This document shows positions 37,346 through 49,568 of a DNA stretch of 64,000 nt, one piece after another. The position numbers and the translations under genes are program-made. The first letter of the stretch is position 1. Each line of letters opens with the position of its first letter. The notes below the pieces were generated by a model. It had not been told where the DNA came from and ran no database searches. It saw nothing but the letters and a program-made list of their open reading frames with translations. Origin of the DNA: Adiantum capillus-veneris (lineage: Eukaryota; Streptophyta; Polypodiopsida; Polypodiales; Pteridaceae); contig CM043952.1 of NCBI GenBank assembly GCA_014529385.2, positions 68,019,370 through 68,083,369 of the forward strand, written 5' to 3'.

Positions 37346-37507
37346 AGAAAGAAAGAAGAAAGAAAGAAGAAAGAAAGAAGAAAGAAAGAAAGCTTTTAAA
37401 CGTCTATGTGAGGCTGAAGTCGGCCTATGAGACAAATCAAGTATACATGTCTGTGTCTTCTGTCTATCGGAAAAGACAAAATAGTTCACTGGTACAAAAT
37501 AGTCCAA

Positions 37508-37508
37508 A

Positions 37509-37586
<78 letters not shown>
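37508..37586. repeat. (CA)n(GA)n compound microsatellite
   Basis: A short CA run is followed by a long GA run. Confidence 0.95.
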
Positions 37587-37588
<2 letters not shown>

Positions 37589-38262
37589 TAGAAGGCTGTT
37601 TGCTTTATGGATGAGGTGCTGGTGTTATCTTTCCTGGATGATATCTCTCTCTTAGCTTGGGTCTTGATAGTGCTCGGAGGCTTTTGGAAAGATCGTAGGT
37701 GACAAAGTTTGAAGCTTAGGATGGTTGGTTACTGAGCCACCAGGTCATCTTTTGTTTAAATGGCGTTGCATATGCCATGGCTCCCATCACTTCTCTTGAG
37801 TGCTTGTCGTGGTTGTTCTGCATTAAAATCAAGTGATTGGAGATTGTGTTACTGCTTATCAAAACTAGTTCATACTTGCCTATGTTTTCGCTGGGCAGAC
37901 TAGGAATGGACAAGGATGCACCACCTGTCTTGCCTACAGGAATTTTTGGTTCGACTGTTGAAAAGAATTGTGTGCACCATTTGGTGTTGCCATATAATTT
38001 ATTACTCTTTTCTTATTTTGCTATTATCTCTTAGGGTTACTGCTTCATCTCGTGCTGTGCTTCAATGGCAATAGCAGGTCTCAAGCATTGCAAAATTTCA
38101 CCCATTTTGCTAAAAGGAGGCAAGTTTTGTATCTTGAACTGAAACGTTGATTTCAGCTTATATGTTATGCAATATGTGTCTTTGGGGTTCACTCCAAAGG
38201 ACATGTAGAATATTATTTGTAGGCTTTCTCTTCACAGGGAGTATTATTTTCTCTTCGCAATG

Positions 38263-38263
<1 letters not shown>
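37587..38263. other. Gene-free interval
   Basis: No coding signal seen. Confidence 0.4.

Positions 38264-38325
<62 letters not shown>
38264..38325. repeat. (CT)n(CA)n compound microsatellite
   Basis: Reverse complement of the (TG)n(AG)n pattern seen elsewhere in the window. Confidence 0.95.
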
Positions 38326-38329
<4 letters not shown>

Positions 38330-38390
38330 GGATAGATCTTTGAGGACTTGGGGTCGTTCCTATGGCGTTTCAAACTTTTCTTCTCAGTGA
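38326..38390 (+). repeat. SINE-like fragment s8
   Basis: GTTGGATAGATCTTTGAGG, then GTTCCTATGGCGTTTCAAAC and a weak TTTTCTTCTC tail. It matches the 3' body of copies s2 and s7 in plus orientation. Confidence 0.5.
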
Positions 38391-41300
38391 TGGTAATGCA
38401 AATTATGTGACCTTACACGATTGCCCCCCTTCGTTGTTTTTGCAGTGGCCCTCCTTCACAGCTCTGGTCCAGAAAAGGTATTAGCTTGTGGGTTTGTAAA
38501 ATTAGAACTATAGGGTCTTGAGACTTAAAAAAGGGTTTTTGATGTATGTATTACATGATATATTGGTGAAAAGACCGCTCAAAAGCCATGCATGGTTCAA
38601 GTGAAGTTCTCAACTTGAAGGAGCAAGGCTCCATATATGGTTTCTGCAAGGCAAGGTGACTACCATTTCCAAAGACAGACCTAAGAGCAAAGCGTGCTTG
38701 AGTGCGTAGAGCCAAGTAAGGTGAGGCTATAAAGCAAGACAAGGCCTTTCTGTGAAGCACGACAAATCTCAAGGCAGATTTGCCAAATAATTGGAAGGAA
38801 ATCCAGTCAATTTCTTAAGGAGCAAGGCTCAATCTCTGCAAGCTCAAGGAGTACTGCATGTACAAATTCATTTATGATGATAAAATAGCCATATCCTCTC
38901 TGCAGGGGGTGCATGAGACGGAAGGAGTGAACCAATAGAAGATTTCTTTCAAGGAAGGCTTGTGCATTAAGTGGCCATAGATTTCATAAAAATATGGCCA
39001 CATTCAAGGCTCCTCTCGAGCAAAGGGAGCAGATAGGGCCTGCATAGTCGGGTTTAAGATTTTAAATTTTTGGATATAAGAGCTTTTCTTTTACGCTTCT
39101 ACATCGTAGGACGCTTGCTGATCGACATGGTCTATTCTAATTAAGCTTTGCAAAGCATGCACAACGGTGCATAAGCACATAGGTTATTCAAGTATAAATT
39201 TTTGTACATGGGTGCTTATGAATTATTCCTAAGAGTGCACACAAGGTTTTGATTGGCATTTTTTTTCCTATATGCATTTTTCTATTATGTTCTGGACATG
39301 GACATTTTCTTCTAGGCATTTATGTTGCCTCTATAAATGAACAAGTCATTTATCATTGAGCTTGATAGCATAGGCTGCATGCATATAGAAATGATTAAGC
39401 TTAATGATAAATGAGGAGTTCATTTCAAGAAGCACGATTACGAACCATAGCTAGCCAATTTAGGGGGCTTTATCTTGCCTAATTTTACAACATTTATAAA
39501 CTGATAGTCTAAGCAAGTCAACAGGTTGAGAGCGAAGCTCAACTTTTCAAGTTGTTCATTAAGTGTAATATCCAGGATGCTCTATGATATGTATAGGATG
39601 TGCAAGTTTGATACAAACAGTTTGTTTATGTTTATCCATTCAACAATTCTAGTGCAATTTTTATCCTTAAATGTAAGAGGTAATGCCTTGGTGATGTTTG
39701 TGAGCCCGATAAAGACTCGAAACCCAAAGCTTGAGATGAGTTTTGGGCAAGTTTCGACAGCTCCACAATCAGATCCTTCAGCAGGAAGTTGCAACCAATT
39801 GAAGCTTTCCCAGAGTCAAGTGATTGGGAGGCTTTTGTAGTGGATTTTGAGGCCTCATAGGCCACCACATGCCCTACAATTACCCCACATGGGGAACTTG
39901 GACTCAATTAACAGGGTAGAAACATGAGCTCTCTTCAAGCATCAAAAGGGGGAGACGCTCACATGGGGAGCTCACTCCACCCATGACCATGGTAGTCTTT
40001 TCGGGGGTGGAGCTGCCGTTCATTTGTTGGTGGAGCTTGTGGTGGTGTTCACACTGGGCGCCTTGTGGCTGTGGATAACAAATGAAACCTTTTGAGTAAG
40101 GGCTCGGGCAAAAATAAAAGATCATACATGCGAACTCAAGAAACAAGAACCTATAAAAAGAATCAAGTTTTTTTTGCTATTTGGGGGGAAAGGAAAAGGA
40201 AGAAGACAGATAAGGGTTGTGTATGGAAGAATAGAAGAGGTTTTGGGGGAGGAAGATTTCTCTATCATTGTACATGCTCAATTAAGGCAAATAGATTTCC
40301 ATAGCCATCAATTTCGTTCTCTTGTGTCGTATATGTTTCTTCTCCCACTTGAGAGAAAACCTGCCACCAACACCACTCACACATGAGAGTAGACCATGTG
40401 TGGAATCCTCGGCGCATATGACAAGAATCGAACAACAAAACAACAACAAAATGATACACAAACCATAAACCAATTTCTCATGCAATCTGTGAGCTAATCA
40501 CCAAGCTCGCTAGTGCATACATAAAATGCACTACCTACATAAAATGACTAACAAATGCCAAATACCAAGCCTCTATAGAGCAACGAATGCTCGAGATACC
40601 ACAAATCTCCCACTCTAGGGTAGACATAGCCGAATGTGCCAATTTTTGCAAAGCATGTATAGTTAGTGTATTTTTTGTCATGAGTGACTTATCGGAGCCT
40701 TTTTTTTTTTGGAATTAGAAGGATTCATCTCTTCTTTTATAAGATTCTATATATTCAGCAAGATTGGAAACTTGTAATAGTACCTCCAAAAGAGGCATTA
40801 GTAAGATGCTAATCAATGGCTTGGCTTGGAAAACTTGACTCCAATACATTTCAACAATGTAGGCCACAAGAATGGATTGGCCTAAATTCAACATAGAGTT
40901 CAAATACTCACTCTTGAAAGAGGTAAAGTATTGAATGTTAATATTGCAATCGAATTCAGCTATGGATTTAAGAGGATCACATTGTACTTGTATTTTGATA
41001 TTGTACATCTTTGTGTTCATGTTTGATTTGTAGACGGGCTATCACAACAGTTAATAAAGTGGAATTTCATACCCGCAACATTTGAATACTCGAGCGTTAG
41101 GGAGATATAATCAGTCACTTAGTGGCTCAATTGCCGACTAAGAACAAACCAAGCCAAGATGGATATCCAAGTGTGAAGCCAAACCTCAACGACTAAGACT
41201 CAATTGAAGGTGTCTGTTGAAGTTACAACAAAGAAACGTGTAGAAAATGGAGGCAAGACAAAGGGGCCAAAAAGGTGGAGCACTAGAATAAAAAGGCATG

Positions 41301-42323
41301 ATCCCTTCATGACGGTGGTGGAAGAGAGACCTGAGCTCCTAGATCTATTTCCTATGTCTAGAACACTTGTGAAGACAACTCATATGCTAAGCTAGTGGGC
41401 TCATGTACTTGTCATTAATGCAATAAAGTCTACCATATTACAATGTCATCTCTTTACTTACACTGCTCTTTGTCATTATTTGGAGTACTTTATGTTGTTA
41501 TTCAAATAGTGGTTAATTGTGTGTACTTGTCTTGGAATACTAGGTCAGAGAATCTAATGCTTACTTTTAGATTCAACGGAATTTAACTCCCGTATGATTG
41601 CCCCTGTGAAGTCTATGGAAAAACCAGTAGAGAAAAAGATCCATGCCTCCCTCAAGCCCAACAATTGCACATTTCTCATTTATTAGTCTTTGCCTCCTAC
41701 CATGCTTCTATCAGTAATTGCAATCTTACATTGGCACTCGTCAATTGAGAATGCAAAAGGCAAAGGAGCTCCTGAGGATCTGCTAGAGTCAGATGCTTGA
41801 GCTCTAATGACGGTTAGAAGGTGAGCTACTGCTCATTATCTTGGATGTCTGTCTTGCAAGTTCCATCCCTAAGCTCCTGATATGAAGAGTTCCATTTCAC
41901 GAGGCTGCCACAGAAAAGAATAGAGTTTATACAAGTAAGGCCTTTCAAAGCGGCCATGTTGACTTTTGGAGATATTAAAAAAGTTTCCCTATACGACGCC
42001 AAGAAGGGTTTCAATGTGATACTCTCAACAAGTAATAGCTTCGGGATTGGGATATTGAAAAAAAATTATTTCAAAGTTTATGCAGGATTTTTGAAGAGCC
42101 GCAAGTTGTTGCAAGCTTTGTTGTAGGGGTGCCGAATTTTTTTGTTTTCACATTTGTGATACAGAGTTGCAACCAGGATGTCCAATCTTTATTTATGTAT
42201 CCCAATAATACTTGCTTTATTGTTGGCCTTTTGTGCAGTAATAGTCACGATTGAATGAATCATCATGATGCATCAAGCCCCTTGGGAAGACAAATGCATA
42301 CATTGTATCTTTACCAATATGAC
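38391..42323. other. Gene-free interval
   Basis: About 3.9 kb without a recognisable gene or element apart from the foldback at 39337-39423. Short frames (for example at 39526-39840 and 41204-41395) have no domain-like features. Confidence 0.45.
39337..39423. other. Short imperfect foldback
   Basis: Two 30-base arms (39337-39366 and 39394-39423) share CATTTATCATT / AATGATAAATG and ATGAAC / GTTCAT, with one 3-base internal loop and two G:U pairs around a 27-base loop. It could be a small miRNA-like hairpin or a MITE remnant. Confidence 0.5.
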
Positions 42324-43868
42324 TGTAATGGAATTTGCCTATTCAATTTGAGAGTAGCGGAATTTAATGAGAGTACTTTCAAGAAATGATTTTGTGAGCA
42401 TAGCGGGTAGACATAATTGAAGATAGCAACATAATTATAGCAATTAGTTAACTTTGGACAATACTTTTGCAAGAGAGAGAATTTAGAGAACATGACAACA
42501 GTTGAGGACCGGATATATGTGGAGCCGGTCCCCCCTCCAATAGGCATTTGTATTATGATTTCTCCCATAAAGAGAGACTTGTTACAATATATTCTTTGTG
42601 TTCCTTGTGACCTAGGTGAAGCAATGAAGATGGAAAGCTTCATGCATCACCATCATAGCATAACCTAAACTTGAAGAAAGCTTTAACTATACCAAGCCTC
42701 AGTCCCAAGACCTCAAACACCTTCGAAGGTGGAGAGAGCTAGCACGGAATGAGGGTAGGGAAGAGGAAGAAGAAACATTTCATACGAGAAAGAGCTAGTT
42801 CCTCACTTATCATAACTCTTGTGCTAGCATACATAATAGCATAGTAATGAAGAAGAAATAGATGGCAAGCTCAAGCATTGAAGCATGGCTCTTGGATGGA
42901 TTTGCACTCCATAGCCAAGAGTGTTGGTGTAGGCTCTCAACCTCTATTTGCTTGGAGAAGGAGAGGGAGCTCTTGCACTTTGCATAGTACACAATGAGAG
43001 TGTTTGTGAGTGTGTGTGGGTGAGTATACCCCCTAAGCACCCCCCTAGCTTGCTTGGGTCGACCCCCCCTTGTAGCTCATGCTTGAAGCTCATTGGACCC
43101 CTCCAGGCCTAGCCAATCACAAGCAGGAGCCATTACAAGCAACATGGGTAGCCTTGGGACAAGTGTCCCCCTTTCCCCTTTGAGAGAGAGGACTTGATAA
43201 ATGCAAAATCAATTAATTAAATATCCTAAATTATCATTGGACCCCTTGGGTGGCCAACCAATAGGCTTCAGGCACACCATGAGGGCAACATGGGGAGGAA
43301 CTTGACAAGTGTCCTTGCTGCCTCTTCAAGCTGGGGCTTCCCTTGTGTGTGTGTGTGTGTGTTCTCTCTCATCCCCCCCCCCTTGTAGGCTGGCCCCTCT
43401 CCTTGTAGGGATATTTTTGACTTTGGATGAGCAAGCCCCTTAGTCATCAAGCATGACTAAGCACTTGAAGTAGGGGGTGTTCCCACAAGCATCTCAGGCA
43501 AGCTTCTCAAGGCACCTCAAGCACCTTAATCATGCACCAAGTCAAGCACCTCAAGCATGGAGACAGTCAAGCACCTCAAGCATCTTAATCAAGCACCTCA
43601 AGCATGACAAGCACCTCAAGCAGGACAAGCACCTCAAGCACGACAAGCACCTTGAGCTTGGGCCGGGTTCCCACCTCAAGCTCATCCCTAGCTTACCTAA
43701 GGTCAAAGGACTTTTACACACATTATTGGAGGTCTTCAATGAAGATAACCCTAAGGTCTTATGCTCCATTGGTTAGCCTTGCTCTTGATAGACCATCTCC
43801 CATTTGGGCCCCTTTACTATTGGCCCCGTGTTGAGATAGATCTATAAGCACATATCTATATCTTAACA
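42324..43868 (-). repeat. 3' LTR of B1
   Basis: About 1545 bp, TGTTAAGATATAG ... CCATTACA on the minus strand. A purine-rich stretch (GGGAGAATAAATGGGAAC) precedes it and can serve as polypurine tract. It contains a minisatellite of AAGCACCTCAAGCATGAC-type units at about 43490-43660. The B2 LTR (55151-56698) matches end to end. Confidence 0.8.
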
Positions 43869-44314
43869 CTTGTTCCCATTTATTCTCCCACATTAAGTGA
43901 TCAATTTAATATGAGAAAATCATTTGGGTTGGTTAGATATTAGATTTTATGACATTACCTCTCTCTTGAAATCATAGTCGTCCTTGACTATGAGGTAGAA
44001 GAGATAAAGCCTTAGTCATTAGTCAATCGTACTTAGCGGGTAGAGGATCCCTTTTTTACCCTACGACATCTTTCCAAGATGGATGACTAATCCATTTGGT
44101 GCTTGGGAGACATAGCTGCCGCAAGCATGTCTGCTCTTTTGTCCATTTCATTCTCCCAAAGTAGAGTGACAAATTCTACTTGGTGTTTGAGAGACGTCGT
44201 CATCACAAACATGATTCTAAGCATGCATACTAGTTAAATTTGTGCACAATTAAAAAGAGGATTAGTCTTATAAGACAAAAACATGAGTCATTTAAAAGAG
44301 AGTTTTACATTTGC
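43869..44314 (-). other. 3' non-coding region of B1
   Basis: Sequence between the integrase stop and the 3' LTR. In B2 the corresponding segment is the CACTA insertion site. The uninterrupted site here reads ATTACCTCTCTCTTG near 43965-43980. Confidence 0.75.
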
Positions 44315-45589
44315 TTACTCTAATGTAGCATTGTAAGCATTGACAAGGTTCATACTATCCTTAAGTTGTACTCCTTGCATCCATTTAGCATCTTCAAAAA
44401 GATAATTTTTGAACTTAATAAGATACCGTCGGATTATCTTACCATGTCGTAGTAGCTTGTCTTCATGCCGAAGGATAGCTTCGGGTTGTAGCACCTCTTC
44501 TTGGTCTTCAACTTCGGGAGGGTCTTCAATAATTGGTTCAGTTGGTGGCTCTCCTTTGTAGGGCTTAAGTAGGCTTACATGAAAGGCATTGTGTATAAGC
44601 CAATGGTTGGGCAACCTGAGTTGATAAGCCGTCTCATTGATGGGATTCAAGATTTGGAAAGGACCATAGTATCTTTTTGCTAGTTTAGCATAATACTTTT
44701 GATGGCCCGTTGGATTTTTGCCCGTCGTTTGCCTTAATCGAGCCTTAGGAAACTTGAGTAAGACCCAATCATTTTCTTTGAACATTAAGGCTCTTCCGTG
44801 CTTATCAGCAGCAGCTTTTTGCCTTTGTTGAGAGATGGCTATAGCCTCCCTAATCTTTTGAAAAGATTCTTGTAGGTCACGGCTATACTCATCGGCGGCG
44901 AAGATCTTCCCATGTACTTTGAGTAGAAAGGGACTTTTAGGTCTTCCCTCTATGATCTCGAAAGGTGCTTTCCCCGTAGAAGTATGTACAGTATTATTGT
45001 AGGCATACTCTACTAGAGGTAAATACTTTTCCCATTGTGAGCGTTGATCTACTTCGGTAACATAAGTCTTGAGTAGATCGAGTATCGTAAGATTGGCTAT
45101 CTCACTTTGGCCATCCGTTTGTGGGTGATAGGCCGAAGAGAAATTCAATCTTGTTCCTAGATTTTCAAAGAGACCTTTCCAGAAATTACTGGTCATTCTA
45201 GGATCTCTATCTGACACGATGGATGTGGGTAATCCATGGTGCTTGAAAATCTGAGATATGAAGAGAGTTGCCATTTGATGTGCCTTAATAGTCTTTTTGA
45301 AAGGAATAAAATGTGCTTGCTTGCTAAACCTGTCGACTATTGTCCATATTCCTGTATTCCCATGGATAGACTTGGGTAATCCAAAGATGAAATACATGGA
45401 TATACTCTCCCATGGTGAATTTGGAATAGGCAATGGCTAGAGTAATCCAGGTTGTTTCCCTCTATCATACTTGGTCTTTTGGCATACTACACATTTTGAA
45501 ACATACTCTTGTATGTCCACTTTCATGGTAGGCCAATAGAAATACGTCTCTACTCCTCGGAGAGTAGGTTGAATACCTCTATGCCCTAC
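44315..45589 (-). pseudogene. B1 integrase with C-terminal chromodomain (truncated)
   Basis: The minus strand encodes the zinc region tail (CVVCQKTKYDRGKQ), SPWESISMYFIFGLPKS, TIVDRFSKQAHFIP, VSDRDPRMTSNFW, YHPQTDGQSE, a GPF/Y-like KRYYGPFQIL and WLIHNAFHVSLLKPYKG. It ends with a chromodomain-like segment (YLIKFKNYLFEDAKWM). Integrase joins the cDNA to host chromatin, and the chromodomain directs it to marked histones. One in-frame TAG at 45437-45439 replaces a CAG still visible in B3. The N-terminus is cut by A2 at 45589. Otherwise the frame 44315-45433 is open. Confidence 0.88.
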
Positions 45590-47141
45590 TGATGGGGGAC
45601 TTTTCACAAGCCAAGCTCCCATACCCCTCTTCTCTCGTCCCCACCCCATGAAAACCCCCTCTTAGGGAGGGAGTGATAAAAGGCATTGGAAAAAGTAATA
45701 AAAAAATAAAGTATGATTATGTAAATATATAAGAAAGGTAAAATAGGCCACCTCATGCCTGCGGGGTAGCCCATCCCCACCTTGCCTCCTTTTTCTTCAC
45801 TGTTGCCCCGCTGGGTGTCCCTTCTCCTCTTCTTCACTCAAAAGGTCAACCCCCTCTCTCTTCCCCTTGTCCTTTCTCCTTTCTCTCTCCCCTCAAGCTA
45901 CCCCACCTCTCACCAATAATGCATTATAACTAACCAATAATGCACCCTAACTCACATGCAGCTTACCCTATCTTCCAAAATAGTATACCCCACCCCCTCT
46001 TTCTCTCTCCTATCATATCCCATGACCCAAATACCCCCCTTTCTCTCTAAAGGGCGCCATGTCTCTTGTCTTGTAGCTAAATAACCTCCCCCACACTCAC
46101 AGACACTCAGTTTCATTGAAAAAGGTGCCCACAGACCCATCCCCACCCGGTGGTTACGTGATTTTTCTTGTGTTCACACACATCTGCACACAGATTCACC
46201 TCTAAACACACTCCCCTCTCTCCCCTCTTGTAATTACTTTATTCTGCATGTCACCTCTCACTTTTTTTCATCAACCCATCTCTCTCTCTTAGTCTCTCTC
46301 TCATGAGACTGCTGTTCTGGCACATATACACACAACCAGACAAGTGGGGCCCACAGTCACATGGCCTATGTAGATAATGATTTCTTTATTTCTAAATTCT
46401 AGAATTTCTCCCCCCTCCTCACCTATATAAAGAGGGGTCACCATCACACTAAGGACACACACCATCACCAAAGAGTACACTATGCACTGTGTGTGCCTAG
46501 TGCACACATACACACCCACACCATCACCATCACCGCAATCACCATGTTCGTCTTGAGCATGACCTCTACACCCTTGGGCTATGGAAGATGAAGGGAAACT
46601 AAATGAAGGATGATGGCCATAACCCTCGTGCGAGTCTTCGCCATCAACTCCCACCTATCCGCCATGTGCTCTACCACGCTCTCCCTTCTCATTCCCCTAC
46701 CCTATGCTCCCCATTTCATCGCCTTATTCTCTAAATAAAGCTTGAGGTTTTGTAAGTATGTTTTCTTGCAATGTTTTGCCCATGTGAGGTGTGCGGAATC
46801 GCCACCTAGTCTTGTGTTTGGAGTGAGCTTGTGTATGTGTGAAGGGTGTGCGGATTTGCCATCCTTTTGTGGTGCCTAAGTACTAAGCCGCTATACCGCC
46901 TCCCTCACTCTCTCTCTCTCTCTCTCTCACTTGATCTCATTCCCTTTTCTCTTCATCATTACTCCCAAGCATCCATCTCTCTTGGATGAAAACTTTGTTA
47001 TGGTGGTGTGTTGTTTGCATCCTAGCCGCTGAAGCTAGGTGGTGCCCCCTGTTTGCTTTACCATGACAGGCTCGAGGCGCGCCATTCGGTCCCCGGTGTT
47101 TTAGAGGCCTTCGGGGTTCGGGGTTCGCTTTGCTCCCGTCA
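45590..47141 (+). repeat. 5' LTR of A2
   Basis: 1552 bp, TGATGGGGGACTTT ... TTTGCTCCCGTCA. The TATA box TATATAAAGA is at 46424-46433, and a single copy of the 60-bp unit is present. Confidence 0.93.
46424..46433 (+). promoter_or_regulatory. TATA box in A2 5' LTR
   Basis: TATATAAAGA, conserved in all family-A LTRs, in the U3 position expected for the element promoter. Confidence 0.6.
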
Positions 47142-47143
47142 TT

Positions 47144-47160
47144 TGGTGCCCCCACTGAGG
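47144..47160 (+). other. Presumed primer-binding site of A2
   Basis: TGGTGCCCCCACTGAGG, two bases after the LTR. Identical to A1. tRNA not assigned. Confidence 0.6.
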
Positions 47161-47214
47161 ATCTTTTCACGAAACCCTTCAGTTTACAAGACTGAAATCC
47201 CTAAACTATTGTGA

Positions 47215-47340
47215 ATGGATGAATGGCTAGCAGGATTTGCTAATTGGACAACAGAAGAAGAAGAGCTCCAAGCACAACTAGACGAACTCTGCATCTCCAT
47301 CGAAGCTCGAGTGCCAGGCGTAACGGTAATCGATTTGTAG
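47215..47340 (+). pseudogene. A2 first pre-gag ORF, interrupted by TAG
   Basis: MDEWLAGFANW followed by a Glu-rich helix; 41 codons before TAG at 47338-47340, where A1 reads CAG. Beyond the stop the frame stays open into an Arg-rich stretch. Confidence 0.45.
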
Positions 47341-47455
47341 TGGGAGAGTCAACCAACACGCCAAACCCAGTGGATATACATAGGCCAAGTGCCAAGAAGA
47401 AGAAGGAGAAGGCCGAAACCATGTCCACAACCTACAACCAACCCAAAACAACAAA

Positions 47456-47680
47456 ATGGAAGGAGCTCTACACAATAGAGAATCAACACTATTCTACTTT
47501 GAGAATCGGGTAACTCAAGTTACCGAGGTAATTATCACAGTCAGTTTTCAAGTCGCACCTGATGCTGCAGCACAGATAACGGAATCATTGGCTCACACTC
47601 TCACTAGAGAAACTAGGGATCTACTGAGTTTGTTTCAGGAAAGAACACCACCCTCTCCCACAAGCTTGGACAGTGACTAA
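47456..47680 (+). CDS. A2 pre-gag ORF, 74 aa, unknown
   Basis: Counterpart of 8094-8318 in A1, intact and nearly identical. No known domain. Confidence 0.4.
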   Translation: MEGALHNRESTLFYFENRVTQVTEVIITVSFQVAPDAAAQITESLAHTLTRETRDLLSLFQERTPPSPTSLDSD

Positions 47681-47697
47681 GCACCTCTAAGCTTCAC

Positions 47698-47916
47698 ATG
47701 AATCAGTACAACCTACCTCAAGACAGATCACACATACCAACACGTGTACGCTCAATCAAGGTAATACTGGATTTGAAGGCTCACTACCAGCACGTCATTG
47801 ACACCATGCTGGGTGGGGAGCGATTTTTTGAGGTTCTGGCATCATATCAACCATTTGTCCTACCTTTGGTACAAGGCAATGTACCGTTTGAAGTTTTAAT
47901 CTATGTCCTAGTATAA
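47698..47916 (+). CDS. A2 pre-gag ORF, 72 aa, unknown
   Basis: Counterpart of 7858-8076 in A1, intact with few substitutions. It ends about 80 bp before gag. No known domain. Confidence 0.4.
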   Translation: MNQYNLPQDRSHIPTRVRSIKVILDLKAHYQHVIDTMLGGERFFEVLASYQPFVLPLVQGNVPFEVLIYVLV

Positions 47917-47999
47917 GAGGGTATACATGCCTCCTTGTAAAGAAGAAAAAAACTTTTGTAAGTTAAGCAGTGTGTCTTTCTAGCTCTCTCTCAGTAATC

Positions 48000-49568
48000 A
48001 TGGCAAGTGTAGCATTTCCAACATTTAAAGGAAAGAAGGGGGAGGATTTGGTAACAGACTTCCTAGATGACTTTGAAGTAGCATGTGTAGTGAGCAACAA
48101 AGATACGGATGAATCCCGGGTTAGAATCTTTAAGCATCTCATGAAGCTAGAAGCTAGATCATGGTACAATGCACTTCCACAAGCAACCAAGGATGACTGG
48201 AAACCCTTAAAAACCGCTTTTAAGAGGCGCTTTGGGGGAGGTACCACTTCAGAAAAGTTGTGGGACAAGTTGAGAGACTTGAAGCAGGAGGGTCTTTTAG
48301 AATATGCCACCTATGAGTCCAAATTTGTGGATTTGTGGGAACGGTGGGTTGAGTCACTGGCAAGGGGGGAAGCTACACCCGATTTCCTAAAAAAAGATCG
48401 GTTCACGCATGGCTTATGGCCGCTTCTCAAGGAGAAGGCGAAAGGTAGATTCCCGGCTACGTACGAGTTAGCCGTTGAGATTGCTCGCCTTAAGGACAAG
48501 AAGCTGCAAATGAAAGCCAAAGAAACCGAGTCAACAGAAACAACAACATCACGTCGACCAACAACTATGACAACCACCATTCCACCACCACCACCGGCTC
48601 TTGGGGTAAGAGATGACCAACAAGATATGTTGGCCCATATTACTGACCAACTGCAGAATTTGTCTTTCCACTTAATACAACAAGGGAGGAGTCAAGAAAG
48701 AGATCAAGACACTGGAAGAGCACGGCGACAAAACAGGGAGTATCATTGCTACAACTGCGGAGAAGACGGTCATGGTATGTACTACTGTCCCAAACCACGA
48801 CAAAACTATAATAGAGGAGGTAGGAGGAACCAATTGTCACCCCCTAGAGAAAGAACACCCCCACCCCGAGCACCAACCCCACCAACACAAATTCTACGTC
48901 CACCCCAGACACCACTACAAGCATCCATTCCACCTCTTCCACCAGCCCCACCACCTGATCGCCCTGTAAACATCATAAGGCTAGAAGAGAAAGGAAAAGC
49001 CGTAGTAGAGGATCCACCCATAGCAAAGGAGAGGGACAAGGGTAAGGAGAAGGTAACCTTTTTAGAACCACTTGAGGCCATGAGTGTGAAAAGAGCTAGG
49101 AGGGAGAAGGCTACACAATCAGATGATGAGAGAAGCATGAGAGGAGAAACTAGCAAGAGGCCATCCAGGCCACAACGGAAATTGGGCATCACTGACTTCC
49201 AGCTAGGGCAAAGTTCTAAGCCCTATGATCTAACATTGGATGTGGCAGAGCAAGGACCGAAGATTACATGGCCACAGCTGCTACATCTTGTACCTAAAGT
49301 AAGGCGACAATGGTCTAAAATAGTAAGTACAAGACGCTCCAAAACAAAGGTAGCCGGAGCAATTTCGGGATGCAACATGGATGACATCCTTCCAATTGTC
49401 GACGTAAACAGAAAAGGAAAGAGGGTTGGAAACACCTACATTGATGGAGGTGCACAAATCTGTGTAATGAGCAAAGCTATGATGCTTCGATTAGGGCTCG
49501 AGGTTGACAGGCCTTCTCCATGCAAGGCAAAGATGGCAAAACAGTGGTGGAACATCATATTAAGCTGA
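48000..49568 (+). CDS. A2 gag fused to N-terminal protease half
   Basis: About 522 residues from ATG 48000-48002. It contains the gag domain and knuckle CYNCGEDGHGMYYC, as in A1. The frame then continues past GITD into the retropepsin N-terminal half with the active-site motif YIDGGAQICV. At about 49538 a deletion joins it, out of frame, to the region before RT, so the protease C-terminal half and linker are gone. A shared ACAGTGGTGG at the junction suggests the breakpoint. Confidence 0.85.
   Translation: MASVAFPTFKGKKGEDLVTDFLDDFEVACVVSNKDTDESRVRIFKHLMKLEARSWYNALPQATKDDWKPLKTAFKRRFGGGTTSEKLWDKLRDLKQEGLLEYATYESKFVDLWERWVESLARGEATPDFLKKDRFTHGLWPLLKEKAKGRFPATYELAVEIARLKDKKLQMKAKETESTETTTSRRPTTMTTTIPPPPPALGVRDDQQDMLAHITDQLQNLSFHLIQQGRSQERDQDTGRARRQNREYHCYNCGEDGHGMYYCPKPRQNYNRGGRRNQLSPPRERTPPPRAPTPPTQILRPPQTPLQASIPPLPPAPPPDRPVNIIRLEEKGKAVVEDPPIAKERDKGKEKVTFLEPLEAMSVKRARREKATQSDDERSMRGETSKRPSRPQRKLGITDFQLGQSSKPYDLTLDVAEQGPKITWPQLLHLVPKVRRQWSKIVSTRRSKTKVAGAISGCNMDDILPIVDVNRKGKRVGNTYIDGGAQICVMSKAMMLRLGLEVDRPSPCKAKMAKQWWNIILS

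Larger units (their letters stand above)
42324..45589 (-). mobile_element. Chromodomain Ty3/gypsy element B1, 3' half
   Basis: In minus orientation it retains part of the integrase, 3' non-coding sequence and the 3' LTR. The 5' part is cut off at 45589 by insertion of A2 into the integrase zinc-binding region. The flank before the LTR is ATGAC (42319-42323). The matching 5' end is not present in the window. A second copy in the same orientation, B2, starts at 55151. Confidence 0.85.

Noticed and set aside
41040-41130. Possible second SINE type with B-box-like GTATTCAAATG on the minus strand
   Set aside because: No second copy in the window, the A box is poor and no tail was found.
41204-41395. 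Basic 63-codon frame MKVSVEVTTKK...
   Set aside because: Short, no domain, no neighbouring element supporting a gag-like assignment.
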